A stretch of 64,000 nt of DNA from Campylorhamphus procurvoides (taxonomy: Eukaryota > Chordata > Aves > Passeriformes > Dendrocolaptidae). Shown piece after piece: positions 13,001-24,850 of the stretch. The stretch lies in NCBI GenBank assembly GCA_013396655.1, contig WBMV01008225.1:903928-967927 (forward strand), in the 5' to 3' direction. The notes beneath the pieces are model-generated. The model was given only the letters and a program-made list of their open reading frames with translations. It was not told where the DNA came from and did no database searches. Position 1 is the first letter of the stretch. Each line of letters opens with the position of its first letter. A program made the translations under genes and the position numbers.

Positions 13001-14328
13001 TCTTGCACAGGAACAGAAATGTCCATCCTTCTGTCACATAGCTGAATACATATCAAGTGAATGCATATGCATATTTTCTAGCATATATTTCACAATTTGG
13101 TTATAAGACTGTCTTACAACTTGAGCTCCTGAACTGTTCACAAAGAAAACCTCTTAAAGTATAAAATGTATGAAATGAAAAGAAACCTTGCTTGCATGTG
13201 CTATGGCTCATACTCTGTCGGCTGGAATAGTACTGAATTTTTAGGTTTTAAGGTATAAGGTTTATTATGCTTCTGTCACATCATGACTTTGTTTAACAGG
13301 GAATAAAATTATGTGAGGAACAAAATGGAGGGAAAAAACCCCAACAATCCAAAGGATCAATTCAAGTGGAGACTTTGGAAAACAGTGTCATTTTATGAAT
13401 TATTCCAGTGTTATGTTCATAGCCAAATCTTAGCTGACAGAAAGAAAGCTGATCTGTTCTTTATACAAACACCAGAGGAAACTGGAATCTGACCTTGTCT
13501 CAGCCTTGTTTCACCATTTAGCTCCTTTGGGAATTTGGGATCAGCTCAATGCTATCTGTTGAACAATGCTCCTGTGTCAGCTCCCCAGCCTGGGCATCCA
13601 AACAGTACTTCTTTGGATTGGAGAGAATGGGAAGCTTATTTTAAGGAGCAATGAGCTGCTCTGAGGACAAAAATCCACACAAATTAAATTAAGAACTAGC
13701 CTAGAAACAGGGCTGCACAGTCCTCAGTCCAAAACGCAGCTCTGGAGCCATTAATTTCCCACAGCTCTCTTTGATGCTGCAGGGTATTTTCTGGGGATGA
13801 ATTTTGCACTTCAGTGGTTCAGCAGCAGAAATGGGAAGAGGAGCTCTGAGGAGGAACCCTGAACTCATGGGAGTTCCTGGGGAACACATGAAGATGTAGC
13901 AGTGAAGGAACGAGGTATCAGGATGAAGGTCAAGGTGGATTTAAGGTTCATCTACCTGCAGATCTGTCACTGAGCCATGCCAGGGTTGGATGCTTTTTTC
14001 TAATTAATCACAATAAGAAGCAGAATTCTGGCTGCTGGGAGCAAAACTTTCTGTGTTCTGCTTACCCCAGAGCCCCACAAAGAACACAAATGTAGCTTTT
14101 CCAGGCTTTCAGAGACTGTCTATGACCAGAGTTCCATTTCCACTTGTAATTACTATGTTATACACCTCTTCACAGAAAATATTTTAGTGTTCCAGTCTTG
14201 GTTCAGTGATGCTCTGCATTTATATCACTGACAACAACTCTTTATATATATTTAAATCAAAATGATAAGCGTCTGAGGTTCCACAAGCCATGAGAAGGCA
14301 AAACCACAGCTAAATTGCTTGATTGCAA
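7046..14328. other. Long stretch without supported gene
   Basis: Open frames cluster only in GC-richer patches (7716-7990, 8760-9130, 12575-12860). There they are open in several frames on both strands, the signature of composition rather than coding. The longest, 138 codons on the plus strand at 11135-11551, is His/Cys-rich and shows no domain. I recognised no repeat family and no RNA gene. Confidence 0.5.
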
Positions 14329-14396
14329 AATCATAGAATTGTAGAATCATTTAGATTGGAAAAAAAGCCCCGTAAGATCATCGAGTCCAGCCATTA
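14329..14396 (-). mobile_element. CR1 retrotransposon 3' tail fragment
   Basis: The plus strand reads 'atcatagaattgtagaatca', then 'ttagattgg', 'aagatcatcgagtccagcc'. This is the reverse complement of the CR1 3' end (ggactcgatgatctt ... ccaatctaaatgattctac). Only the last 70 or so bases of the element are present, a severe 5' truncation that is usual for CR1. It is non-coding. Confidence 0.9.
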
Positions 14397-15589
14397 TGTT
14401 TCACATTATAAATTTTCAATAAAATATTTGTAAGTGAAAACACATGACTTTCGGTTTTTTGGATTAATAAATGGAGTGAAATGTTCCATTAAGCTACTTT
14501 TGTAGGTTTCTTTTCAGGAAATCTCTTTAAAGAATGACTTTTTCTTTAGTTGAAATTATAAGAGAAAACAACACAATTATTTGTATCATCATCTTAAAAA
14601 GTAATAAATAACAAACCCAGCTCACTTCACAGCAATAATCTTAATATATGATATGAGACACACTGCCATCTCACCTGAATGATTGAATGCTAGCAGTCAT
14701 TTAGAACTATTCTCTCTGTTACAGGGCAAGGAGCTCAGGGTGAAAGGCTCCTCAGGGACAAAGGTGACTCCAGCAGCCAAAGCCCGCTGCATTTTCCAGC
14801 AGCTCAGGGGGAGCCTGACTTTACAAGAAATGTTCTTCCTGAAAAGCACATGACAGTCAGACTCAAACCTTGTGACATTTCCCTCATGGCTTGTCCTATG
14901 CAGCCTGTGGAAACCTGAAGTTTCCATGTGCTCAGCAGCACAGCTCTGGTCCTCAGCAGATGTTTGCAGCCCTCTAAGGACACGCAATAGTAAACCATAA
15001 CAAACACTGCCCAGGAACAGTGATTTCCCCCAGGCTCACCCTTCACTTCTCTCTCTCCCATGGGGAGGAAACCTCCAACGGGAAGAGCACTGACTTATGA
15101 AAACCACTTGGACAGGGCCCAATAAGTCTGATTGCTGCTTGTATTAATGAAGTTATCAGTGGTCCCTCTGTGTTACAACCTTCTTCAGCCACCCAGGTTT
15201 TTACTGAGCCTGAGGGAAAGCCCACAACAGCTGTCCTGCTTATCAGTGCCTCTCCAGAAAAGCTCACCTGGAGCTCTGGGAGACAAATTTATTAGACCAT
15301 GGTGGAGCATCATATCATCCCTTTGATCCAGTAATCTCTGACCTGTTTGTCCGAAAGTGACCCACCTCTGATCAGATATTTTACATGCAAGAAACACTGC
15401 ATTCTCAAAGTGGTAGCTGAAGGCAACGCACTAATAACTACCATAGCTGCCTTTTAACAGGGCTCAGGACACCAGGGAACGTGGACTAATTTGCTGTAAT
15501 TGATTTAATATGTTTAGTCTGAGGAAAATATTTTCAGTGCAATAGAATTCTGAGAAAATCCCTTGTCAGTTTTAATTGGGAGAGGGTTA

Positions 15590-15715
15590 CGGCAGTGCCT
15601 GAGGTACCCTGGGGCCAGGGGGTACAGCTCTGTGCTGGCTTTCCCCAGGCAGGGCACAGCCCTCCTTTGGGCCTACCCTGGGGGCCACCCCAGCTGGGGG
15701 GCTGACCCATGACCT
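15590..15715. other. Short GC-rich block with G runs
   Basis: About 125 bases of G/C-rich sequence with several G runs on the plus strand (CTGGGGCCAGGGGG, CCTGGGGGCC, GCTGGGGGGCTG) and C runs between them. It is far richer in GC than its surroundings and abuts the pyrimidine tract that starts at about 15747. It contains a 69-codon minus-strand ORF with no features of a real protein. It could form quadruplexes on either strand. Its function is unknown. Confidence 0.5.
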
Positions 15716-15746
15716 GGCTGGCTCTTGAAATTATGGTGTTCACTGC

Positions 15747-15937
15747 CTGTCTTTTGCCTTTTTTTTTCTTTCCCTTTTTTTTTTCTTTCCCCTTTTTTTT
15801 TCTTTCCCCCTTTTTTTCCCTTTTCTTCCGTTTCTTTTCTTTTTCCTTTTTTTCATTGTTATCTTCTTTTTCCCCCCTCCCTTCTTCCTTTTCCCTTATA
15901 ATTTCTTATTTCTTTTCTTTTTCCTCTTTACTTTTTA
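15747..15937 (+). repeat. Polypyrimidine (T/C) tract, partly tandem
   Basis: Some 190 bases are almost purely T and C on the plus strand. The first part repeats a roughly 18-base unit of T8-11 followed by CTTTCCC, with growing C runs, four times; it then degenerates into mixed TTCC/TTTTC. The run of Phe/Ser/Leu codons it creates is an artefact. Mirror-symmetric homopurine/homopyrimidine tracts of this size can adopt triplex (H-DNA) structure. This is probably a simple repeat. Confidence 0.9.
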
Positions 15938-17123
15938 CACAACCAGAATAATAAATAAATACCTGAATTTCAGTGGCAACCTCTAAGCATATAGGCCAGA
16001 TCAGTTTAGGTCTTGAAAATCCTACACACGATCCACTTGAGTCTCTGCATGACCTCCATATACCACTTCATGAGCCACACACTGATTTGCATGTGAGGTG
16101 CTCACTGCTTGTCATCTCCCTCTGAATGCAGCTGATGGTGCCTTCAAATTGTCATTGTCACCACTTCTGGACAACTAGGAAGGTCTGGACCCCAGGAGTG
16201 GGGAATTTCCTTCTGCAGAGACAGATGACTTAAGACAGATACAAGATACTGTAACCCCACCTAATTTATTTTGAAGTATGTACATTCCTGAACAAGGATA
16301 TTAGATGGCAAAAGCAAGGAGAGCTTAATAGCTCACAGATGATGCACATATACAGACTTTGCAAACTCCAGCAGCCAGCTATAGCCAAGTCCCCAGCTTA
16401 TGCCCCGACTCTTTGCTTCTCTCAAACTTTTCTCCAAGTGTGTAAAAGTGATAAGTCCTACAGCCACTCCCTTCTTCCTTTTGGCCTTGGCAACTCTGTA
16501 ATGTGAAATGAAATCAAACTGAAGTACAACCAAAGTGCCTTTTTTTTTCTTTTTAAATTCTGAGGTTCAGACATCTGTTGGCAGCAGACACTCAAGTTAA
16601 AAGTCTATATCAGTTAAATGAACGTACTGCTGGGAGGGATCAAAAATAACCCTTTATAATTTTTATATCTATTACTTTGACCAAGTCATAAAAAGCCAGA
16701 CTCTATCTTTGTGTCTCAGACATACAAAATTGTCAGCAAGAACATTATGAGTAAAGAGAGCTTGATCCCAGAGTTTTACCTGCACAGAATTTTCAGAATC
16801 AGGGTGTCTTCAAAACTTACCTACTGTCTAAAAAAGCCACTTGAAACATGATTTTACACATATTTACATTGGTTTGATACGGGCTTACCTCCACCAAACT
16901 TACTGATGCCTTTTCATGAATTCCAGCCTTGCTGGGAGAGATCAGCTCAGCCCATTAGGTGTGCAAACACATATGAAAATCGAACACAAAAAAAAGATGG
17001 CAAAACATACCATGGTTTTGAGGGGTTTTTTTTCCATCCATAGTAGCAAGCAGAAGTCTACAAGCAATCACTACCCTGTTCAAACATGTGATGGATGACT
17101 TGCTTACAGATGCCTGGTAATAT
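15938..17123. other. No recognisable feature
   Basis: Mixed-composition DNA. Minus-strand GT donors occur near 16820 and 16890, but no open segment with a good acceptor accompanies them. If the frame at 17124-17322 is the last coding exon of a minus-strand gene, its 3' untranslated region would lie here. I see no clear AATAAA on that strand immediately downstream. Confidence 0.4.
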
Positions 17124-17322
17124 CTAACAGAGTGGTATGGCTGCCTCCTCTGGTGTGGGTCCCACGGACAGCCACCCAGCAGAGAGAAACCCAACCTTCC
17201 CAACCTTCCCACCCTTCGTAGCTCCCAGCTGTTTCCGATAACTCCCAGAGTCATTACTTTGGTGAGAAAGAGCATACACAAATCTTGCCCAAATCTCACT
17301 CTCCTTCCCTGGGAGGTCAGCA
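17124..17322 (-). CDS. Possible last coding exon of the minus-strand gene
   Basis: On the minus strand a strong acceptor (gtctgtttctgtgttagcag) ends at 17323. Entering with one completing base, the frame is open for about 65 codons to a TAG at 17124-17126. It contains ESEIWARFVYALSHQSNDSG and ends in EEAAIPLC. The phase agrees with the candidate exon at 18134-18178. Against it: a second frame through the same bases is open for 129 codons, and there are weak internal donors (GGAGA|GTGAGA), so the true end is unclear. The family is not recognised. Confidence 0.22.
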
Positions 17323-18133
17323 CTGCTAACACAGAAACAGACAACTCTCCTTCCTTTTCAAATCCTGATTCTAAAAATCACTTTAATTACAACTTGTTTA
17401 ACATGCGTCTATTATTCTAGGTCTACAAAGGTAAAAATAGCTTTAAACAAATCCCATCTAAACCCTCAAATCTTAGCCCTACTGACTCCAGTCAGATTGA
17501 AAGAGGAAGGCATTAAGAAAACCCAACACTGAAAGGTATAGTGACACGCCAAAAAAGAAGAAAAAAAAGAAGTATAATTTACACTAAAAAAAAAGTAAAA
17601 TACTGTCTTTGGACTTCAGCTAACAGTACTTTTTTTTTTGAAAAAACAGCTGTGCCACACGAGGACTGAGGTGGCAAAGCCAGCTAGTCCTGCCCTCTGC
17701 CTCAGGACAGGTTTATCTGCCTTTACCAAGTGGGAAGGTTGGCTCCTCTCTGGCTCTGACTCTACGCAGTAAATGGCGTTAAGCATGACACTTTCTGAGC
17801 AAGTGGAAAATTTTCTTGTGTGACAACTGCAAGATTTGGGTCAAAGCTTCCACGGCCATTTGTAAATTGATGCAAAACTTTGTGCTGTAGCTGCATAGGA
17901 AATTAAAAATCATTCAGGGGCTCTTCAGCACTCATGAACACTCAACATGTCAGGAAAACCATGTTAAAGCCTTCAGTGATGCCTACAAAAGACCCAGCCC
18001 TCTCCCCTCTTACTCCCACAGCTCTTCACATCTATGGTTTTCAGTTTTAAAACCTGCCTCCTGTCCTGGCATCCCACTGAACTCCAAAGGAAGAACTTCA
18101 GGGGGAATACAAATGTCAGAAACAAGTACATAC

Positions 18134-18178
18134 CTTTGTTCATGCTCTTCTTTTTCTTCATATTCTTCCAGAGAGAAC
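18134..18178 (-). CDS. Candidate short exon, acidic (Glu-rich)
   Basis: Minus strand: acceptor 'gcgtcctttcacaag', donor AACAAAG|GTATGT. In phase 2 it encodes 14 codons including SLEEYEEKEEHEQ, a charged stretch typical of coding rather than chance sequence here. A second frame (Lys-rich) is also open. Phase 2 entry matches the exit of the candidate exon at 21162-21208, and the exit (phase 2) fits the frame at 17322. At 45 bases it is short enough to be a decoy. Confidence 0.28.
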
Positions 18179-21161
18179 CTTGTGAAAGGACGCCTGGAGT
18201 ATTTTCAGAGCAGACATTTCAAAATTTGGAAAAAAATTGGGCTTCACATTCAGTGTTCAATAATTAAACGTGGTAAAGGTCTGTGCAGCCATTTTTCTTC
18301 TATGTCTGGATATAATTACATTTATGGGAAGAATATATGTGGTTCACATTCTTTCAACATCTTTGTAAGCTTCATTCATAGTCTATAAACAAATACAAAT
18401 CCCTCAAGTGGGCTCTGAACTGGCAAAAATCAGAGATCAATATTCCCAATTCCTTCCTCATTTCAACCTAAAGGATATTTTGCATGGGTGTGATTCACTA
18501 TCCTTAGTGAGCATAAAAATAAGCTATTAAAAAGACAACTGCTGCTCTTTACTTTGAAAAAAAAAAAAGGAAAGGAAAAGGGGTATCATCACCAACCTTG
18601 AAACATAATATTAAAAACTGGACATAGTAGTGCAGTTCATTTTTCTTAAAATTCCTCATTTTGTGAGTATGTGGCAGGCTGAGGAGAAATGTGGGGATTC
18701 TAACTATGGTTTCCTCTCATTTATTAAATGACTTTACTCAGATGATGTCTGGAGCAGGATCATTTCTTACATCCCAAGAATGGATGGAACTTACTTTTTG
18801 CCACTAAAATAAACAAATGGGTTTGGTAGCTCATAAAAACAAAATCAACCCTGAAGAGGAAAGGTGAAGCAGCCTGACAAATCTTCCTAACACCAAAATG
18901 GACATCAGCTCAAGGATTAGGGAGATGGTGGTTGTGGATGCTAAAACTGCTGACTTTCTCTTTTGTTTGATAGTGACATATAACCAAAAGGTTTTCCTGA
19001 GACAGCAGAAAAACAATAGAGGTAATTTTAGGCAGAATATTAGGAAAAAATTGCTAATGGTCATCTGCTAGTTTGTGGCATATCCACTCGAGGGAAATGA
19101 TAGAGAGAAGTTTAATTGATTGAATAATTTAAAAATGTATTGAAGTAAACACTGGAAAATATGCTATGAATGAGGAACTACCTTCCACTGTCAGATCTCT
19201 GATTTCTGTCATTCCTCAAAAAGTCACCATCTGTGTCATTTTAGGAGTGATGTATTGCTGAAGCCAAGGCTTCAAAATTCTAGATCAGTCATCTCTGAAC
19301 GCAACCAGAAGGCAGTAGGGCTGTGTTTGGTACATGTGGACTCGTTCCATTGTGATCATGGGAGTTATTCTGGAGCGGACACCAGCTCCTGCTCATGGGA
19401 ACTTGTCAACATGGCTAACAGGCAGCAGTAGCTCTCGGCAGCCTCAACATGCACACGTTACCTCCACCTCACCCAAGTGGGTACCACATATATGGCACAA
19501 CAGCACGAAGCTCAGAGACTCATGGGCAGAGTTGCTTGAAGATTGAGATGGATTTGGTTGCTTTTGGGTTGCTTTGGATTTTTGGCTGAGTTTTGATTTG
19601 GTTTTAGGTTTTGTAAGTTTATCTGGAGCTGAAGGACTTGTACAACTGTTGACCCAATGCATTATATAATTATATAATGAGGACTCCTTTTACAAACCAG
19701 TAATTAACCTAATGTTATTTGGAGCTTCCAGACTGAAGAACGCTGCATTGAACATACCATGTTATGGCTGTCCTGAGCCTTGGAGGGTCCCATGTTGTCA
19801 GAGACAGAAAGTTTTCTTGTCAGCAAAGAGACAAATGAGCTCCCTGGGAACACTAGGAAAGACCAAGGACTGCAAAGGTACTATGCTTCCTGATGGCAAA
19901 TTTGAGGCTTGGTGGAGATGCTCAGACTGGGAGGAAAGAAGCCTGGGAAAACTATGTGTACTGTCCTGGCCATTCTTCACCTCTGATAGAGCAGGCAGTG
20001 GTAACTGTTGAGGAAAGTAATAGAGAAAGGGAAAAAACATATCCAGCAAGTCCAGAAACCCTACTGTTCATTAAAAGAAACCATATTAAAAACTTTGACA
20101 CCCCATCACGTTATTGTTTTTACAGACAACCTCTATAACTCATGCAAACCCATTCCTCTTTGTTCTCCTGTGGAATAAAAATAGGGAATGAGAAAGACAG
20201 ACACATCATATTCTAAAGGTTTCAAGACTGACAATTGGTTCAGGGATCTGCTAGTTTCCAGTCTGCTAGTTAGTTCTCTGCACCATCTCTGTGACCCATC
20301 ACTGTCACCCTGAATAACAACACCTTCAGCCTGCAGAAAGTGCCTTGGGGCTCTCACGGGTGAAAATGAAGGAAGCACAAAAATATTTTCAATCAGTACT
20401 GGAACAAACTTCACACTGTACAGCTGCAGTGTAAGTGCTGTTCCCCAGGGACCCTCTAGAATTTGATTAAGGTATACGGAAACTTGACTCATATTTTATG
20501 AACATTCATTTTCATGATACATTTTTAAAGAGGCAGCATATATTTCCATACTTTGGAAGAAATTAAGGCTGTTATTTTGAGAGGAATTTTATGTTTCCAG
20601 TATATAGCAGTTCTTGATGGCAGCTGAAGCAGCAGCATGGGAGTTGTGGCATTAGCTGCTGTGGTTGGAGAAGTACCATGAACAATAGTAGAAATCAAAA
20701 TGATTTCATTTTTAATTTTTGAAAAGAAGGATAAGGAAGAGGAGCAGAAAAACTTTAAAAAGGGAAGACAGGGTTTCCAAAGCTGCTATGGGACGTGTAT
20801 CCCAGGTTTGTAGGAGCACGACAGAGTGCTCACCAGGCAGGGAGGGAAGCAGGGGTGCATTCTGAACCCACTGGCAAAAGCGCAGCCAAAATGCTGCGAT
20901 GTGCTCTGGGACAGAAAATAGCATTGAAGAGGGATGTGGTTCCACTATCTGCCCACAAAAGAGCCTTTGGGCTGACATCTTATTAGCATGGGGATAAATA
21001 AATTAATGAATGGGCAAACACATAAAATAGGCTAATTAATAGCAAAGCTGGGTAATGCTTAGCAGAGCACATGCTCTTTAGAGACATTCTGTGGGCTGTG
21101 AGAACTCCCAGCACATGCTGCACTGGCCACAGAAAGTGGGGAGCATGCAAAAACTACTTAC
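18179..21161. other. Presumed intron, no firm feature
   Basis: AT-rich DNA containing a 20-base perfect palindrome at 19660-19679. Weak minus-strand exon-like signals near 20853-20890 (acceptor 'gctgcgcttttgccag', donor CCTG|GTGAGC) fit the phase but rest on a poor donor. ORFs of 80-120 codons at 19.4-20.5 kb show no domains. Confidence 0.4.
19660..19679. repeat. Perfect 20-base AT-rich palindrome
   Basis: The sequence cattatataattatataatg equals its own reverse complement over 20 bases. It is entirely A/T apart from the outer C/G pair. Palindromes of this kind can arise by chance in AT-rich DNA. I see no flanking structure that gives it a role. Confidence 0.9.
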
Positions 21162-21208
21162 CTGTAGACCTTAACTTTTCTGCAAGTTATAAAACTCACA
21201 AGAGTTTT
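21162..21208 (-). CDS. Candidate 47-base exon, product unknown
   Basis: Minus strand: acceptor 'gcctgctttcattcccag' and a consensus donor CTACAG|GTAAGT. Only one frame is open (phase 0 in, phase 2 out), giving KTLVSFITCRKVKVY. Phase 0 entry matches the exit of the 26.7 kb candidate. A second good acceptor (ccctgtcttccccag, about 40 bases upstream) would lead to a stop before the donor in the same region, so exon length is uncertain. No family is recognised. Confidence 0.3.
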
Positions 21209-22195
21209 CTGGGAATGAAAGCAGGCTCTGCGCTGCCTTGTACCTCAGTCCCTGGGGAAGACAGGGAAACTATTGGAGATTCATATCCCTGGTGCCACCA
21301 GAATAAAACTCATTGTTTGCAGGAAGAGGGTTATTCTGTGGAAGACATACTTCACTAAAACCTCATTATTGCAGTAGGAACTCTCTCCATCTGTTTTTAT
21401 CTAAATAATTTCAAAGTGTATGATTTGTGTAATGGATTTTGTTTGAATTAGTTTTCACCAGTGAGATGAGGATAAAGATTTTCTTTTATATTACACAGCT
21501 GGTTTTACTTCTTCTTAGCATCCGATACTTTTATTATTTCTATACAAATTCCTCTACTGCAGGAGATTTATTACTTATAGTAATCTTGCGTGCTGTGAAT
21601 TTCTTATAGCTCATTCATTTGGTCTTTCATGTCACTACTCTAGACTGGAGATAGAATGAAAATGAGGAGATCTAAATCTGGTAAATATTATGGAGCGGTT
21701 CATCAGGAGTCATGCCTGCTGTCTCTTTCACAGTATCCAAGTGTTTATGCACATCGCTCAAAGAATTAACTAACTACTTAGTTCAAACAGAGCAGCAGAA
21801 CCGAGTTATTTAATGCACTAAAATCCCTCAGAGATACTGAAAATTATGAGGTTTCAGGGACAAATACTGTTTTTATTACATAGCCAGACAAGGACCCTTA
21901 AACCCACTGGTGTTAATGCAAATAATAAATAACTAGGAAAACTGCAGGAGCAGCTTCAGAAAATGCATTGATACTGGACATAAAACCGTGTGTGTTTAGC
22001 TGAGAAATTGATTGAGTCAGTAAAATGCTTTTAAGTGATAGAACCAATAGTGACATGATTTCCTGGGTCACTTGGGTCCAAAATAAAGATAGGAGGAACT
22101 GAATGAAGCGCATTCAGATAATTTTGTTTTAATAATATCAGAATAAAATCTTTTGATGCTTTTGTTTTGAAATAACATTGCTTTAAACTGAAATA

Positions 22196-22422
22196 GGGTG
22201 GGTTTAGACTAGTCATTAGGAAGATTTTCTTTCCTGTGGCACTGGAACAGGTTGCCCAGAGAAGCTGTGGATGCTCCACTCCTGGAAGCGTTCACAGACA
22301 GGTTGAATGGTTGCTTTGAGAAACCTGCTCAGGTAGAAAGTGTCCCTGGCCATGGCAGAGGACTGAGAACTAGAATCTTTAAGGCCCCTTCCAATACAAA
22401 CCATTCTGTAATTCTGTGATCT
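22196..22422 (+). mobile_element. CR1 retrotransposon 3' end
   Basis: The plus strand carries the end of CR1 ORF2 and the 3' UTR: 'tttagactagtcattaggaa', 'gcactggaacaggttgccca', 'gagaagctgtggatgctcc', 'gtgtccctggccatggcag', then 'aaggccccttccaataca' and the tail 'ccattctgtaattctgtgat'. It is 5'-truncated and carries a small internal deletion after the 'ggaagattttcttt' segment. No coding capacity remains. It lies in the presumed intron between the 26.7 and 21.2 kb candidate exons, in the opposite orientation. Confidence 0.96.
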
Positions 22423-23145
22423 TTGTCACGTTCCATGCAGCCCAAAACACATGCATACGGGCCGTGATATCCCATCATATCCCTATGTGGAGGATCAAAG
22501 TTTACTGACACAAGTCAAGCAGGTTCAAGTTGCACATACTGATGCTTCTTTGTATTACACTAAATTACTGCTCTTCCATCCAGAGGGATATCCTCCTAAG
22601 ATCTTATTGCCTGCCTTACAAGTCTATTTGGTATGTATCAAAATAGCATTTGCAAATGAAGTGTGTGAGAGGCTACAGGAGAAACGTAAAGTAAAGTAAG
22701 CATTGCAGAGCTACAGCAGCAGGTCAGCACCACTTAAAACACAACCTAGAGATTAGGCAGTATAAGCAATTTCCAGGCATCACCTGCATTGATCTCTTTA
22801 CAAATAAGCAAGAACAGTGAGACAGACTGCTAGAGAGAGGCCGGGATGACATAGGAATCTCTTTACAATTTCAGTCCCAGCCTTGACTAGTCAGAGGATG
22901 GATTTAATAGTGGGAAAGAGAAAGGCTGAGGATGGCAAACTAATGCTCTCTTGCTGAAAGATGGAGCCCACACAGCCTCTATACCACCTACTGTGCCCAT
23001 TTCACATGTAATGGCAAGGAAGGAAAACTCAACTCACTTCATCCCTGGAAGCCTCCAGACTTAGTGCTGTATACAACCTTAATGCAGATCAAGGAAAAAA
23101 CCTGTCTCTGAACCTACAGTGGTCTTGGGATCTTATAGACTAGTT

Positions 23146-23262
23146 GTTAAGGTTGGAAAAGACTTGTAAGAATCCCAAGATCCTGATCCAATCCCACACC
23201 CACACATGGGGCACAGGGTCCCTGAGCATCATAAGGTGCACAGCTTCACTTCTACTTTGGCC
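23146..23262 (-). mobile_element. CR1 3' fragment, older copy
   Basis: The plus strand reads 'taaggttggaaaagacttgt', 'aagatcctgatccaatccc', 'cagggtccctgagcatca'. This is the reverse complement of the CR1 3' UTR (ttggac..gatgatctt..cttttccaacctt, with the upstream 'tgcttagggacatgg' block). It is more diverged than the copy at 22.2 kb and has no intact terminal 8-mer repeat. Both ends are approximate. Confidence 0.75.
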
Positions 23263-23652
23263 TACTGTGGGACCAGCATTAGATCTTACATAAATTTTCC
23301 ATGTATGTGTGGTATCGGGAGATGCAAAGTATGGAGCTGACATTGCATCTCAAAAGCCAAGGCCTGAAACAGGCTTAGTAAAACCAGTTTTTCCTCATCT
23401 TACTTTTTGGCTTTAAGTGAACTCATTAAACACTCTTAAGCTAGTCCAGAGAAAGTAAATGGTATAGAGCAATATAAAATTCAAGCAGTGTCAGAAAGAA
23501 AAATGTAGAAATTGCTTCTGGGCATTATCTGTTACCTTTGCCTGCTGAAAAGTCTTATTAACTATACTGGATCACTATAAAAAAATACTGGATGTGACAT
23601 CGGTTTTCAATGTTTTTATGAAAAGAAGAAAAAAAAGAGTAGGTGATTACTG

Positions 23653-23868
23653 ATGTATATTATCATGATCAAAAAAAAGAACACTTTTTTAAAGGGAGAA
23701 ATGGAGTTAATCTTGCAGTTTCTGTTTCCTGTACTTACACCTCTGAAAATTGAGTACTTTGACTTTAAAACAGCCACTGGAGACTATTGGATCAATGCAG
23801 AGGTGGATTTGCCTGAAGAGTTACTGCATTCTTGCCACAAGGCTAGCATCAAGTTATGTTGTACATAA
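23653..23868 (+). other. Unsupported 71-codon open frame
   Basis: The product includes KIEYFDFKTATGDYWINAE and VDLPEELLHSCHK, which look more protein-like than most ORFs here. An AG at 23717 follows 'ggagttaatcttgc', but the pyrimidine tract is poor and there is no good donor downstream. It may be a fragment of an old retrocopy or simply chance. No family is recognised. Confidence 0.15.
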
Positions 23869-24031
23869 AACAGGGGAAGCAAGATGCCTTTGTTAACTTA
23901 TGGTATATGTCTCATTATTGTACAGCTCCCCTGCTTCTGAGGGACATTTTTAATCTTGGTTTCTATCAGCTCTTGCAACTTAAAGGCAGAACAAGAAATA
24001 TCTGTGACTTCCTGAGATCTTCGTTGAGTCG

Positions 24032-24132
24032 GAAAAATAAATCACAGTATGCTTATTTTTTAAGAATTAATTTTGATTCTTGAAAAATAAATCACAGTAT
24101 GCTTATTTTTTAAGAATTAATTTTGATTCTTG
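24032..24132 (+). repeat. Tandem duplication, about 50-base unit, two copies
   Basis: The unit beginning 'gaaaaataaatcacagtatg' and ending 'ttttgattctt' occurs twice head to tail (24032-24082 and 24083-24132). The second copy differs only by two single-base losses, one in the T run and one in the 'gaattaatttt' part. The near identity points to a recent duplication by slippage or unequal exchange, or to an assembly artefact. Confidence 0.95.
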
Positions 24133-24480
24133 TCTGTCCTCTGTCTTCAGGGTTTTGTTCATTGCATTTCTCATAGTTCTTATAGATCTGCTTCTATTCT
24201 ACAGGCAGGTCATTAACCATTGACTGCATGCATGTGATAACTGGTAGCCAAAATTTAGTTTGTCCTCACCAATTGACTCCATCCTCCAAATCATGTAGTG
24301 TAAAGAAGTCCACACTCCAAACCAGTGAGCAGAGGAAGCAAGGTGCTCCACCAAACAAGATGGTAACTTTCAGTAATAACCTTCACAAACCGAAGAGTGA
24401 GGCAGCATGGGCTGGAGCACCATCTGCTGGCATCCTCTCTGCTGACTGCTTTTGCTTTTGGTTGCTCCCACACATCCATG

Positions 24481-24850
24481 GGCATCACAGCCTATTGCGC
24501 CAGGTTAGACAGTGGATCCTCATCTCCCCTTCCCTGCAGGGCGTGGCAGACCCTGGGGGTGCAGGAAGGGGCAGGAGTGCGGGCTTCCTCTGGATCAAAG
24601 AGTGGCAGGAGCCTGGGGGCTCTGACATCAGAGGTCCAGCCTTGGTGGCAGCACACTCCCCAGCCGTGCCCCCGGTGGGACAGTCCATGGAGCGAGGCGA
24701 GGAGCAGACACACCCCCCCGAGGGAATTCTCAGCCAGTAGCCCCATAGGGCTGCATGTCCCCCATGCTCCCAATTCCTCGCGGCATGAGCACAGGGGAAT
24801 CTTGCAGCCACTGCTGGAGAAGCAAACATCTCAGCGAAAACAGCCACATG
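24481..24850. promoter_or_regulatory. CpG-enriched GC patch, possible regulatory element
   Basis: Roughly 11 CpG dinucleotides fall in about 370 bases (clustered at 24660-24725: ccgt, ccgg, gcgagg, cgagg), and the GC content is clearly above the local background. It is the most CpG-rich spot I found in an otherwise CpG-depleted window. Long ORFs run through it in four frames, which reflects composition. It is too small and too weak to be called a classical CpG island. It could be a minor promoter, an enhancer, or remnant GC-rich sequence. Confidence 0.3.

Noticed and set aside
15709..15951. Phe/Ser/Leu-only frame of 80 codons
   Set aside because: Translation of the T/C tract; no coding meaning.
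16955..17344. 129-codon minus-strand frame
   Set aside because: Overlaps the frame favoured by splice phase (17124-17322); its own phase does not fit the neighbouring candidate exon.
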